DNA of 64,000 nt from JBBQXK01 sp038209775 (GCA_038209775.1 JBBQXK010000018.1:7136-71135); one strand, 5' to 3'. Positions 26,311-35,256 are shown, counted from the first letter of the stretch. Translations and numbers: made by a program. The notes: generated by a model from the sequence alone, not told the origin.

Positions 26311-27420
26311 TCAGGCGGCGCGGTCATGGCGCAGGATCGCGGCCTCGGGTGACGACAGACAGCGGCGGGCGGGGGGCACCTGCGGGGCCGTTGCAGGCAA
26401 CGACACCCGCAGCGCGGCACGCTGGTGGGGGTCAAGGGCGGCATCGGGAATTTCAGGCGGATAAAGTGTTTCGGCGGGCATCCCGTTCGCCCAGACCACC
26501 TGATGCCCCTCCATCAGCAGATGCACATAGGTCACACGGCGCGCCTCGCGGTCGCGGATCACGGCATGACCGTCGATCAGGTCGGCGGCAGCCACCAGCA
26601 CCTCATCGGTGTTGAACAACAGCCGTGCAGCGCCCCCCTCAACCAGCATCCGGTGCCCCGGCGACACCACAAGATCGCCCTCCGCGCGGCGGAACCGCAC
26701 CGGCCGCAGATGCGGCACGGCATAAAGACGCCCCCCCGACAGCCGCTGCGACGCGGTCCATTGCACCGGTTGCAGACCGTTGTCGCGGGTCTGGATCATC
26801 GTGCCGGGGTGCAGATCGTCGATCCGCACATCCCCCGTTGCGGTGCGAAGCATCGTGCCGGGGGTAAAGCACAACAGCCCCGCCTCCTCGGGCGCTACCA
26901 GATTTGGCCCGCGCCCGGCGGTCAGATGCGCGCGCAGAACCCAAAGGTCGGTGGCCACCGGCGGCATCTCACCCAGACACATCAACAGCCGCGCCCGGGT
27001 CCCTTCGACCCCGATCAGCGTTACCTGCCAGGTCTGCCGCCCGTCGGTCAGCGAAAACCCCTGCTCGCCATGGCCCTCCATCGGGTCGGGGTCCATCTCG
27101 TCGCGCGGGTCGGTCAGGGGGTCGGCATTGCGCCCGACAGCGGCACCCACCAGCCGCCGCACCATCCGCGCCGCGCGCCGATGCAGGTCCGCCCGGCCCA
27201 AAGCCTCATCCAGCGTGAGCAGCGTCTGCGGGCCGTCCACCCGCACCGCAACGCCCGTCCAGCGCCACGGGGCACCGGGAACCAGGGTCTCGACGGGGGC
27301 GGCCAGAAGACCGTCCACTTCTGTCTGCGACCAGGAGATGACGAACGTAGGGCGAAAGCCCGTTCCCATTGCCTGTATACTGCCTGCTCGTGTTTTTTGT
27401 TCTTGAACAGGTGCTAGCAT
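26311..27420 (-). CDS. Hint-domain protein
   Basis: A 369-residue protein with a Hint (hedgehog/intein) module at about residues 172-320: the candidate nucleophile Cys174 in CFTPGTMLRTATGD, then IQTRDNGLQPVQW and VVSPGHRMLV with the conserved His. The first 170 residues (ISWSQTEVDGLL, PWRWTGVAVRVDGP) form an N-terminal domain typical of Rhodobacteraceae Hint proteins. There is no signal peptide. Start 27420 follows AAGG at 5 bases; an ATG at 27369 (MGTGFRPTF) is a good alternative. These proteins are thought to self-process; the biological role is unknown. Single gene. Confidence 0.8.
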   Translation of the reverse strand: MLAPVQEQKTRAGSIQAMGTGFRPTFVISWSQTEVDGLLAAPVETLVPGAPWRWTGVAVRVDGPQTLLTLDEALGRADLHRRAARMVRRLVGAAVGRNADPLTDPRDEMDPDPMEGHGEQGFSLTDGRQTWQVTLIGVEGTRARLLMCLGEMPPVATDLWVLRAHLTAGRGPNLVAPEEAGLLCFTPGTMLRTATGDVRIDDLHPGTMIQTRDNGLQPVQWTASQRLSGGRLYAVPHLRPVRFRRAEGDLVVSPGHRMLVEGGAARLLFNTDEVLVAAADLIDGHAVIRDREARRVTYVHLLMEGHQVVWANGMPAETLYPPEIPDAALDPHQRAALRVSLPATAPQVPPARRCLSSPEAAILRHDRAA

Positions 27421-27521
27421 CGCAACCTTAATGTAGCAAGAACCGATGCCGCGACCCTTGCCTTGGGTCCGTCGCACCGCCGTGTTCTGTCACTCTAGGG
27501 ATACAGGGGGTTGTGGAAACG

Positions 27522-28685
27522 CTAGCCTATGTGCCCGCTCCCGAGCCGCGCGACCAAGGCCGTCAGCATCGCGCGACACCGCTGCAGTTCGTCAATGGCA
27601 ACCCATTCGTCGGGCGTATGCCCCTGCGCCATCGACCCCGGCCCGCAGATCGCGGTGGCAAGGCCAAGGCGTTCCGCGAACAACCCGCCCTCGGTGCCGA
27701 AGGCAACCTTGGTCACCGGCGCGTTGTCACCCGTCAGCCCGCGCAGAAACCCCACGACCGCACTTCCGGGCGCAGTATCAAGACCGGGATAGGACCAAAG
27801 CCGCGCGGTCCGGATTGCGGCCTCGGGGAAAGCGGCGCGCAGGGGGGCTACGACCGCCGCTGCCGCCGCGTCGATCCGCGCGATGCGGGCATCGGGCGCG
27901 TCACCGGCGAGTGACCGAATTTCCCAATCCAGCACACAGATTTCGGCCACGATGTTCACCTGCACCCCGCCGTTGAACCGGCCCACATGCAGCGTCGAAT
28001 ATGCCACCTCGTAGTAAGGATCGAACGGGCCCTGCGCCTCTGCCCGCGCCTGTTCGTCCCGCACCACCCCCAGCATCGCCGCCCCAAGATGGATCGCGTT
28101 CAGCGACAGGGGTGCCGATGACGAATGCACCCCCCGCCCGGTGCAGGTGGTGCGCAGCGCCACCTTGCCCTTGTGCCCGACCGCGATACGCCCCGACGTG
28201 GGTTCGCCCACCAGTGCAAACCGCTGTGGCGGCAGGGTGGCCGCTATGTGGTCGATCATTGTGCCCACGCCGCGACAGCCCACCTCTTCGTCATGGCTGA
28301 GTGCGAGGACAAAGGGTGCCGACAGCGGCAGGCGCGCCGCATCCAGTGCGGCCTCGATGGCGCAGGCCACAAACCCCTTCATGTCGGTGGTCCCCCGCCC
28401 ATAGAAGCGCCCGCCCTCCTCGGTCAGTTGAAACGGCGGCCGCGTCCAGGCCTGCCCCTCGACCGGCACGACATCGACATGCCCCGACACCACTACGCCC
28501 GGCACATCACGGGGGCCGATCACCGCCATGAGGTTGGCCTTTTCACCCGACGCATCGGCGATCAGTTCGGCCTTTATCCCGCGCGTCGCCAGAAGATCGC
28601 GCACCCAGTGCATCAGCGGCAGGTTGGTGCGGTGGCTGACGCTGTCGAAGGCAATCAGCCGGTCAAGGATCGCGCGCATGTCCAT
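27522..28685 (-). CDS. argE: Acetylornithine deacetylase-type M20 hydrolase
   Basis: A 387-residue zinc hydrolase of the M20 family: SGHVDVVPVEGQAW with ligands His69 and Asp71, GTTDMKGF (Asp101), HDEEVGCRGV (catalytic Glu133, ligand Glu134). It should split N-acetylornithine to ornithine in arginine synthesis. Many alphaproteobacteria use ArgJ for this step and carry several argE paralogs, so another N-acyl amino acid may be the real substrate. The ATG at 28685 (MDMRAILDRLIAFDSVS) follows AAGGGC. The upstream open frame is repeat sequence and not part of the gene. Confidence 0.85.
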   Translation of the reverse strand: MDMRAILDRLIAFDSVSHRTNLPLMHWVRDLLATRGIKAELIADASGEKANLMAVIGPRDVPGVVVSGHVDVVPVEGQAWTRPPFQLTEEGGRFYGRGTTDMKGFVACAIEAALDAARLPLSAPFVLALSHDEEVGCRGVGTMIDHIAATLPPQRFALVGEPTSGRIAVGHKGKVALRTTCTGRGVHSSSAPLSLNAIHLGAAMLGVVRDEQARAEAQGPFDPYYEVAYSTLHVGRFNGGVQVNIVAEICVLDWEIRSLAGDAPDARIARIDAAAAAVVAPLRAAFPEAAIRTARLWSYPGLDTAPGSAVVGFLRGLTGDNAPVTKVAFGTEGGLFAERLGLATAICGPGSMAQGHTPDEWVAIDELQRCRAMLTALVARLGSGHIG

Positions 28686-28770
28686 GGGGGTGCCCTTTTT
28701 GGCGAAGACCTTGCTGGAGGCGGCGCAGGATTTCAAGCCGCGTTGTCCGGCGGCAGCGTGGCACAAGGTA

Positions 28771-28896
28771 CCGTCCGGCGGGGCATCGAGCCCCGCCGGA
28801 CGGCGCTGCCGGGAAGGCAGGGGAACCCCCGTGCAGCGGCACGGGCGGGACCGGGGGCCAGCCCCCGGACCCCCGGAGTATTGGGGCAAGGTGAAG
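28771..28896 (+). repeat. Composite dispersed repeat, copy 3 with ATCGA hairpin
   Basis: First a perfect 14-bp inverted repeat, CCGTCCGGCGGGGC (28771-28784) and its complement (28790-28803), loop ATCGA; then CGGCGCTGCCGGGA; then a GGGGGCC/GGCCCCC palindrome (28851-28868) and the core CCCCCGGAGTATTGGGGCAA followed by GGTGAAG (to about 28896). The same order of parts occurs at 54487-54599. It lies between the argE-like gene and the ABM gene (both leftward). Confidence 0.7.
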
Positions 28897-28916
28897 CGGG
28901 GAAGGACAGACAAGGA

Positions 28917-29234
28917 TCAGGGGATTGTGATGTGTTGGACCGATTGGAAGAGTTCGAGGGCGGGGGGCCCCGCATAAAGGTCACCGTGGCTGCCGGCACC
29001 GCGATGCGCCTGGCGAAAGGCCTCGGACTTTGTCCAGCCCACGAACGACGCCTCGCTGTCCCACATCGTGTGCGAGGCATAGAGGCGGTGGCCATCCTTC
29101 TCGGCCCCCTTCAGCAAATGGAAGCCCACAAACCCCGGAACCTGCGGCAACTGGCTGTCGCGCGCGGTCCAGATCGCCTCAAACGCGGCCTCTTGCCCGG
29201 TTTTCACCTGAAAGCGGTTCATTGTCAGATACAT
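28917..29234 (-). CDS. Antibiotic-biosynthesis-monooxygenase (ABM) domain protein
   Basis: A 105-residue single-domain ABM fold protein: MNRFQVKTGQEAAFEAIW, then PGFVGFHLLKG, HRLYASHTMWDSEASFVGW and FRQAHRG. The pattern, with a hydrophobic strand, VPGFxxFxLL and WxSExxFxxW, resembles the heme-degrading IsdG/HmoA subgroup, but the key residues cannot be confirmed by eye. It is alone, divergent from pth with 73 bp between starts. Confidence 0.75.
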   Translation of the reverse strand: MYLTMNRFQVKTGQEAAFEAIWTARDSQLPQVPGFVGFHLLKGAEKDGHRLYASHTMWDSEASFVGWTKSEAFRQAHRGAGSHGDLYAGPPALELFQSVQHITIP

Positions 29235-29307
29235 TCCGGCACCCCTTGTCTGGTTCTGCCACAGGGATCGCGCTAGAAGGGGGGACAGTCAAGGAAGGGC
29301 GTGGCGG

Positions 29308-29988
29308 ATGCGGCTTTGGGTGGGTCTGGGCAATCCGGGGGCGGCTTATGCGGGCAACCGGCACAACGTGGGGTTCATGGCGCTGGACCGGATCGCCGCC
29401 GACCACGGGTTTTCGCCCTGGCGGCGGGGGTTCAAGGGCGAGGTGGCCGAGGGACGGCTGGGGGACGCGAAGGTGCTGCTGTTGAAGCCCGGCACCTTCA
29501 TGAACCTGTCCGGCGAGGCGGTGGGCGAGGCGCTGCGGTTCTGGAAACTGACGCCGGCCGATCTGACGGTGTTCCATGACGAGTTGGACCTTGCACCGGC
29601 CAAGCTGCGCCTCAAGGACGGTGGCGGGCATGCGGGGCACAACGGTTTACGCTCAATCCATGCGCATGTCGGCGACACCTATGCCCGGGTGCGCATCGGC
29701 ATCGGGCATCCGGGGCACAAGGATGCCGTGGCGGGTTATGTGCTGCATGATTTCGCCAAGGCCGATGCGGACTGGCTGGATGCGATGTTGCAGGGGATGT
29801 CCGAGGGGGCTGTGGCACTGGCGGCGGGGGACGGGGCGCGGTTTCTGAACGCGGTGGCGCTGCGGGTGGCACCGCCCCGGTCGTCGACCACGGCGCCGGG
29901 CAATACGCCGCCGCGCAAGGCACCGCCCGAGGCTGTTGCAGAGGCCGACATTCCACCGCTGCAGCGGTTGATCGACCGGTTCAGATAG
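29308..29988 (+). CDS. pth: Peptidyl-tRNA hydrolase
   Basis: Recycles tRNA from peptidyl-tRNAs released by stalled ribosomes. The catalytic His19 is in GNRHNVGF, the partner Asn10 in GLGNPG, Asp91 in FHDELDL and Asn112 in HNGLRS, all intact. The 226-residue length exceeds the usual 190-200 because of a Pro-rich C-terminal tail (about 190-226, APGNTPPRKAPPEAVAEAD), which is common in this bacterial family. The gene stands alone on the plus strand in this window; it is often beside rplY, which is not seen here. Confidence 0.96.
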   Translation: MRLWVGLGNPGAAYAGNRHNVGFMALDRIAADHGFSPWRRGFKGEVAEGRLGDAKVLLLKPGTFMNLSGEAVGEALRFWKLTPADLTVFHDELDLAPAKLRLKDGGGHAGHNGLRSIHAHVGDTYARVRIGIGHPGHKDAVAGYVLHDFAKADADWLDAMLQGMSEGAVALAAGDGARFLNAVALRVAPPRSSTTAPGNTPPRKAPPEAVAEADIPPLQRLIDRFR

Positions 29989-30086
29989 ACGCAGGCGCGC
30001 ATTCGCCGGTTGATCGCGGCGGCCGCCTGTCGGATACCTGACCAGTCGCAATACCCGGCATGGGGCGATCCGGCAAAGGACAGGGC

Positions 30087-30455
30087 ATGATGGAACCTTC
30101 GGTCAACGTCTTGGGCGAACCTCTTGCACAATGCTCGACAGCGCCCCTGACCGGGTTCTTCCGCAATGGCTGTTGCGACACCGGCCCCGCTGACCGGGGC
30201 CAGCACACCGTCTGTGCCCTGATGACGCCCGAGTTTCTGGCGCTGTCGAAATACCTTGGCAACGACCTGTCCACCCCCCGCCCCGAATACGGCTTTGCCG
30301 GTCTGAAACCCGGCGACCGCTGGTGCCTTTGCGCCGCCCGGTTCCTGCAGGCGCATGATGAGGGGGCAGCACCGCAGGTGCGGCTGGCCGCGACCCACAT
30401 CCGCACGCTGGATGTGGTGCCGCTGGAGGTGCTGCGGCTGTACGCGGTCGATTGA
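30087..30455 (+). CDS. DUF2237-family protein
   Basis: A 122-residue protein whose features match DUF2237: NVLGEPLAQCSTAPLTGFFR, then GCCDTGPADRGQHTVCALMT, SRPEYGFAGLKPGDRWCLC and APQVRLAATHIRTLDVVP. Seven Cys residues are present, some paired as CC and CxC. The function is unknown. AAGGA precedes the ATG at 30087 by 6 bases. It is single and converges with the AsmA-like gene (6 bp apart). Confidence 0.85.
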   Translation: MMEPSVNVLGEPLAQCSTAPLTGFFRNGCCDTGPADRGQHTVCALMTPEFLALSKYLGNDLSTPRPEYGFAGLKPGDRWCLCAARFLQAHDEGAAPQVRLAATHIRTLDVVPLEVLRLYAVD

Positions 30456-30461
30456 CGCCGC

Positions 30462-32453
30462 CTAGTCGCCCAAGAGGTTCTGCAACACCCGCTGCGTCTC
30501 GGCGTCCAGCGCCTCGGCGGCGCGGCGTCTGGCGGCGTCTTCCAGGCTTTCGCCGTCTTGCCGCACGACGCCCAGTTCTTCGGCGGCCTTGGCCTCCAGA
30601 TCGGCCCGGGCCTTTGCCTCGATCTCTTTCGCGCGTGCCTCCAGCTTGGCCCGCTCATCCGCCAGTTCCTGATCGGCCAGCGCCTTGAGGTCCAGCGCAA
30701 AGCGTGGCGCGCTCCATGGGCCGGTGATCTTCAGGGGCACCCGGACACCGCCTGTACCATCGGCCTGCGTCAGCGCGGTCGGCACCAGGCGATAGTCGAT
30801 GACCTGCGCCCCCAACCCCAGCGTGCCCTTGCCAGTGGCCGTGACATAGGGGGCCTTCAGCGCCAGATCGTCGTTCGACAGCACCCCCCCGGCCATGGTG
30901 AAACTGCCCGTCACCCCGTCAAATATCGTCTTCTGCCCCTCGCCCACAAAACCCGGGTCCAGCGTGCGCAGCATGCCCAACAGATCGAACCCCCGCAATT
31001 CGCCCTTGCCAAGCGCCAGCCGGCCCTCACCCTGCAGGCTGGCCATGATCGCCGCGACCGAATTGCCGACGCCCAGGAATTTCAGCCGCAGATCGCCGGT
31101 GCCGATCAGCCGGTCATAGCCCGCCACGTCGGTCAGCAGGGGCTGCATCTGCATCCCCCCCATCGTCAGGTCACCGCCCACCGACAAACCGCCCCGCCCG
31201 TTCACCACGAACTCACCGCCGATACTGCCGCCATAGACCTGCATCTCGCGCACCTCGACCACGGCGCGGGCACGGTCGACCGTTACCATCAGACGTGTGC
31301 GCCCCAGTGTTGCGGCCCCCAGTGCCAGACTGTCAGCCCGCAATGCGATCTCGGCGTCGATCACCCCAAGTGCGCCCACGTCGACCGGCGCGCGTGACCA
31401 GCCCGCATCCTGCGGTGACGCACCCGTGGCCCCGCCACCCTCGCCCACCCCCGGCACCACAAGCGCCCCCGCATCCAGTTGTGCCGAGATGCGCGGGCGC
31501 GGCCCGTCGAACGCCACATCCGCCGCCACGGTCAGGCTGTTGCCGTCCAGCGTCAGCGCGCCCTGCCGCAGGTGCAGCGTCCCCGCAGGCGCCAGCGTCA
31601 CCTTGCCCGACAACGTCCGCGTGCCGCGCCCCAGCCCCTCGGGCAGGTCGGGCACCGCCGATCCCGTCAGGGCGGCAAGCGCGCGCAGGTCCGACAGGTC
31701 GGCGCGCAGGTCGCCCTCGGCCACGGCGGGCGTCAGCCCCAGACGGCCCGTGAAATCCAGCGACGACCCGCCCGCCGCCAGCGCCACCTCGGCCGCCACC
31801 ACCCGGCCCGCCACCGCTGCCGCAAGATTGTCCGCCGTGGCCGTCAGGCTGACCGGCTGGTCACCCAGCATCGCCTTGGCGGTCACGGTCACCGGCCCGT
31901 CGAACGCGGGCACTGCCAGTTCCCCCTCGATCCCGCCGATCTCGGTGCGCCGCCCGGTCGCGTGGTCGATGTACAAAACCCGCCCCCCGGTCAGCACAGC
32001 CCGGTCCAGCGTGAACGCCGTTGCCCCGGGCCCGGCAGACGCGGCCGACCCTGCACCGCCGTCATCCACCCCCCCGAACGACCAGTTCGCCACCCCATCC
32101 TCGGCCCGCTCCAGGATCAGGGTCAGCCCATCCGCCTCCAGCCCGGTGATCCGCAGATCACCGCCGAACAGCGTGGCCATTTCCACCGATACCGCCATCT
32201 CGTCGGCCACCAGCATCGGCCCCTCGGTCGACCAACCGGCATTGGCCACCGTAACCCCGGTCATCCGCACACCCAGAACCGGCCAGACCGACGCCCGCAC
32301 CGACCCGCTGATGGTCAGCGCACGACCGGTCATGCGGGTGAACTCGGCAGCGGCAAGGCTGGCGATACGGTCGGTCGGCACCATCACGATCAGGCCAAGC
32401 ACCAGCAAGGCCACCACCACGACCGCCGACACCAGCCCCACGATCCAGCGCAT
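30462..32453 (-). CDS. AsmA-like inner-membrane-anchored protein
   Basis: A 663-residue protein with one N-terminal membrane anchor (IVGLVSAVVVVALLVLGLIVMV) and a long periplasmic beta-rich part. PTDRIASLAAAEFTRMTGRALTISG just after the anchor is the classical AsmA start; LRGFDLLGMLRTLD and FDGVTGSFTMAGGVL near residue 470-530 form the conserved AsmA C-terminal block. The end has a coiled, Ala/Glu-rich tail (about 600-663). AsmA-like proteins bridge the envelope in lipid transport and outer membrane homeostasis. Start 32453 (MRWIVG) follows GGGGG; an ATG at 32465 is an alternative. Confidence 0.85.
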   Translation of the reverse strand: MRWIVGLVSAVVVVALLVLGLIVMVPTDRIASLAAAEFTRMTGRALTISGSVRASVWPVLGVRMTGVTVANAGWSTEGPMLVADEMAVSVEMATLFGGDLRITGLEADGLTLILERAEDGVANWSFGGVDDGGAGSAASAGPGATAFTLDRAVLTGGRVLYIDHATGRRTEIGGIEGELAVPAFDGPVTVTAKAMLGDQPVSLTATADNLAAAVAGRVVAAEVALAAGGSSLDFTGRLGLTPAVAEGDLRADLSDLRALAALTGSAVPDLPEGLGRGTRTLSGKVTLAPAGTLHLRQGALTLDGNSLTVAADVAFDGPRPRISAQLDAGALVVPGVGEGGGATGASPQDAGWSRAPVDVGALGVIDAEIALRADSLALGAATLGRTRLMVTVDRARAVVEVREMQVYGGSIGGEFVVNGRGGLSVGGDLTMGGMQMQPLLTDVAGYDRLIGTGDLRLKFLGVGNSVAAIMASLQGEGRLALGKGELRGFDLLGMLRTLDPGFVGEGQKTIFDGVTGSFTMAGGVLSNDDLALKAPYVTATGKGTLGLGAQVIDYRLVPTALTQADGTGGVRVPLKITGPWSAPRFALDLKALADQELADERAKLEARAKEIEAKARADLEAKAAEELGVVRQDGESLEDAARRRAAEALDAETQRVLQNLLGD

Positions 32454-32545
32454 CAGTGCCCCCATGCTTGGTGGTACAACACTAGTCCGCTTCTACCCCT
32501 TGCGGCAAGGGTCGCCCCCCGCCCCCCGCATCAATCCGCCGACCC

Positions 32546-33574
32546 CTAGTTGACGCTGACCGGGCGTGACCGGAACCGCGCGACCGTCTCGCGTTCCGCC
32601 CGTTTGCACAAGGCGGGCGGCAGGCCACGGTCGATCAGGTCCATGTCGGCCAGAACCATCTCGCCCATCTGCCTGAACGCCACATCCAGCGCCCCCGCCC
32701 GGTGCGCCGACATCAGGAACCCCGGCAGCGACCGCACCGGGTGCCCCAGAGGCAGCGGTTCCTCGGGGAACACATCCGACGCGGCCACGATATGCCCGCT
32801 TGCCACCGCCGCCATCAACGCCGGAAAATCCACCACATCGGCGCGCGACAACAGGATGAACGCCGCCCCCTTCCGCATCGACGCAAACGCCGCCTCGCCC
32901 AGAAACCCCCGGTTCTCAGACGTCACCGCCGCCGTCACGAACACCACATCCGAATGCGCCATCACCGTGGCCAGCGACGCCGCCTCGGCCCCCGCCTCGG
33001 CAATCCGCTGTGCGGGCAGCCACGGGTCATGAACCGCCAACCGCACCCGGAACCCCGCCAGCACCCGCGCCATCGCACGCCCCAGATCGCCGAACCCCAC
33101 GATCCCCACCTGCGCCCCCGACAGCATCCGCGCCGCCGCGTTTCCCGCGCCGCCCCAGACCTCGCGCCCCGCACGGAAATCGGCATCGGCGTGGTGAATG
33201 CCGCGCAACAGCGACAACGCGAACCCCAGCCCGATCTCCGCCACCGGCCCCGCAAACACCGCCCCCGTCGTCACCACATGGATGCCGCGCTGAAACGCCT
33301 GCGCGTAGGGCATGTTGTCCAAAAGGTTGCTCTCCACATTGAAGATACAGCGCAACCCCCCCATCCGCGCCAGCGTCCCCTCACTCAGCGGCGGCTGCCC
33401 GATGATGTGGCGCACCTCGGCCAGAGTGGCATCCGGCAGCCCCGCCAAAGCGTCGTCCGTGGTCTCGACCACCCGGTAGCGGGCATGCAGTTCCGCCAGC
33501 CGCTCTGGCGCCAGGATAAGCGGCAAGGTCCGGGGCAGCGGGCAGGACAGGATCAGGGGGCGCGGATCGGGCAT
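32546..33574 (-). CDS. D-2-hydroxyacid dehydrogenase family protein
   Basis: A 342-residue NAD(P)-dependent dehydrogenase. The Rossmann motif VGIVGFGDLGRAMARVL lies at about 155, the Arg region in VFVTAAVTSENRGFL, and Glu/His of the catalytic set in SDVFPEEPLP and SAHRAGALDVA. The N-terminal domain (LPDATLAEVRHIIGQPP) is typical. The start ATG at 33574 has GAGG 6 bases upstream. It is divergent from the ABC transporter operon across 466 bp. The substrate (for example a sugar acid or glyoxylate) is unknown. Confidence 0.85.
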   Translation of the reverse strand: MPDPRPLILSCPLPRTLPLILAPERLAELHARYRVVETTDDALAGLPDATLAEVRHIIGQPPLSEGTLARMGGLRCIFNVESNLLDNMPYAQAFQRGIHVVTTGAVFAGPVAEIGLGFALSLLRGIHHADADFRAGREVWGGAGNAAARMLSGAQVGIVGFGDLGRAMARVLAGFRVRLAVHDPWLPAQRIAEAGAEAASLATVMAHSDVVFVTAAVTSENRGFLGEAAFASMRKGAAFILLSRADVVDFPALMAAVASGHIVAASDVFPEEPLPLGHPVRSLPGFLMSAHRAGALDVAFRQMGEMVLADMDLIDRGLPPALCKRAERETVARFRSRPVSVN

Positions 33575-34040
33575 GGGGGCCTCGCAGGGTTGAAGGGGTG
33601 GCAGGATCGGGGACATACACGCGGGTGCCAAGAAACCGAGGGTGTGCCGATACCCCCCTTTGGCAACCGCCACCGTTGATGTTCCTGCCATGGCGCGCAA
33701 GTCCCTGTTGCGCACGACGACCACCGAACCATCGCGCATGGGCTTGGCGGTCTGGCGAAACCCGTCCGATGACCCAACACCCTGATTCGCCCGCCATGGT
33801 TAACGCCACCCGCAACCGCCGCGCGTGCATACGGGGTGTGCATCGGTTGTGCATCGGTTGCAGATACCCCCAAAACTCCGACTCCCACAGGTAAATCCAG
33901 CGTCCGCAAAGGTTTGGCTTTCCACAGGGCGGCGCCAGTCCCGTCACAAAAGGAATTGCCTGCCCCCCCTCGCTGCCCCTAGGCTGCACAACAGAAAAAC
34001 CGCTGGCCGCCGGAACGGCCCGCTTTCAGGGAGACTGCCC
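33575..34040. other. 466-bp divergent intergenic region with 11-bp repeats
   Basis: No convincing gene. Open frames here are short or poor in the expected third-position GC. It holds the TGTGCATCG repeat array at 33825-33867 and the leader of the ABC transporter operon, ending in AGGGAGA before the ATG at 34041. An ATG-started extension of the upstream dehydrogenase (to 33739) is possible in frame but has no ribosome binding site, so I leave it out. Confidence 0.5.
33825..33867 (+). repeat. Array of 11-bp TGTGCATCG units, copy B1
   Basis: Units CGTGCATACGGGG (13 bp), TGTGCATCGGT, TGTGCATCGGT (two perfect 11-bp repeats at 33837-33858) and TGCAGATACCC. The array resembles the units at 60541-60591. 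It lies about 170 bp before the substrate-binding protein gene and 250 bp from the divergent dehydrogenase. Confidence 0.6.
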
Positions 34041-35201
34041 ATGTCCATCCTCCGCCTTCTTGGCACCACCACCCTTGCCGTTACCCTTGGCCTTAGCCCC
34101 GCCCTGGCCCAGATCACCGCCATAGGGGCCGGTGAGGGCCAGGTGAACATCGTCGCCTGGGCCGGTTACATCGAACGCGGCGAGACGGACAAGGCGTTCG
34201 ACTGGGTCACGAAATTCGAGGCTGCCTCGGGCTGCAAGGTCAACGTCAAGACCGCCAACACCAGTGACGAGATGGTGGCCCTGATGAACGAGGGCGGGTT
34301 TGACCTTGTCACCGCCTCGGGCGACGCCTCGCTTCGACTGATCGCGGGCAAGCGGGTGCAGCCGGTCAACGTCGATCTGATCCCGTCATGGTCAACGGTG
34401 GACGACCGGCTGAAGAATGCAAGCTGGCACACCGTGGATGGCGTCCACTACGGCACCCCCTACATGTGGGGGCCGAACGTGCTGATGTACAATACAGAGG
34501 TGTTCAAGGACGCCCCCCCCACATCCTGGAACGTGGTGTTCGAGGAAATGAACCTGCCGGACGGTGCCACCAACAAGGGCCGCGTGCAGGCCTATGACGG
34601 CCCGATCCACATCGCCGACGCCGCCCAGTACCTGATGTTCCACAAGCCGGAACTCGGCATCACCTCGCCCTACGAGCTGAACGATGACCAGTACAAGGCC
34701 GCCCTCGACCTTCTGCGCGTGCAGCGCACGCTGACCTCGCGCTACTGGCACGACGCCTTCATCCAGATGGACGACTTCAAGAACGAAGGGATGGCGGCCT
34801 CGGGCACCTGGCCCTTCCAGGTGAACCTCTTGCAGGCCGACAAGGTGCCGGTGGCATCGGTGATCCCGCAGGAAGGGGCCACCGGCTGGGCCGACACCAC
34901 GATGATGCATGTCGATGCCGCCAACCCCAACTGCGCCTACATGTGGATGGAACATTCGCTGGCGTCCAACCTGCAGGCTGACCTGTCGGTGTGGTTCGGT
35001 GCCAACCCGGCGGTTCCCGCCGCCTGTACCGACGGGCGCGGCCTGCAGACAGCGGAAGGCTGCACCAAGAACGGCCTCGATGATTTCGAGAAGATCAAGT
35101 TCTGGACCACCCCCGTCGCCAACTGTTCGCAGGGCGAAGGCAAGTGCGTGCCCTACTACCGTTGGGTGTCGGACTACATCGGCGTGATCGGCGGGCGCTG
35201 A
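34041..35201 (+). CDS. Periplasmic binding protein, spermidine/putrescine-type ABC transporter
   Basis: A 386-residue exported solute-binding protein of the PotD/YdcS family. Signal peptide MSILRLLGTTTLAVTLGLSPALA; mature start QITAIGAGEGQVNIV. AWAGYIERGETDKAFDW and FDLVTASGDASLRLI are typical. The start ATG at 34041 follows AGGGAGA by 7 bases. The next three genes encode the ATPase and two permeases. Polyamines or related cations are likely ligands. A strong hairpin just after the stop (35210-35244) may set a higher level of this protein than of the membrane parts. Confidence 0.92.
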   Translation: MSILRLLGTTTLAVTLGLSPALAQITAIGAGEGQVNIVAWAGYIERGETDKAFDWVTKFEAASGCKVNVKTANTSDEMVALMNEGGFDLVTASGDASLRLIAGKRVQPVNVDLIPSWSTVDDRLKNASWHTVDGVHYGTPYMWGPNVLMYNTEVFKDAPPTSWNVVFEEMNLPDGATNKGRVQAYDGPIHIADAAQYLMFHKPELGITSPYELNDDQYKAALDLLRVQRTLTSRYWHDAFIQMDDFKNEGMAASGTWPFQVNLLQADKVPVASVIPQEGATGWADTTMMHVDAANPNCAYMWMEHSLASNLQADLSVWFGANPAVPAACTDGRGLQTAEGCTKNGLDDFEKIKFWTTPVANCSQGEGKCVPYYRWVSDYIGVIGGR

Positions 35202-35209
35202 CGGATCAG

Positions 35210-35244
35210 CCTGTAGGGTGCGCTAAGACTGCGCACCCTACAGG
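35210..35244 (+). terminator. Strong hairpin after the binding-protein gene
   Basis: Perfect 14-bp inverted repeat CCTGTAGGGTGCGC (35210-35223) and GCGCACCCTACAGG (35231-35244) with loop TAAGACT. There is no T run, so it more probably stabilises the binding-protein mRNA end or partly attenuates transcription than stops it. The ATPase gene starts 12 bp later. Confidence 0.7.
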
Positions 35245-35256
35245 GCGCACCTCACC

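Noticed and set aside
33575..33739. N-terminal extension of the hydroxyacid dehydrogenase
   Set aside because: Reads as protein only weakly, has lower third-position GC and no ribosome binding site; GAGG precedes the ATG at 33574.
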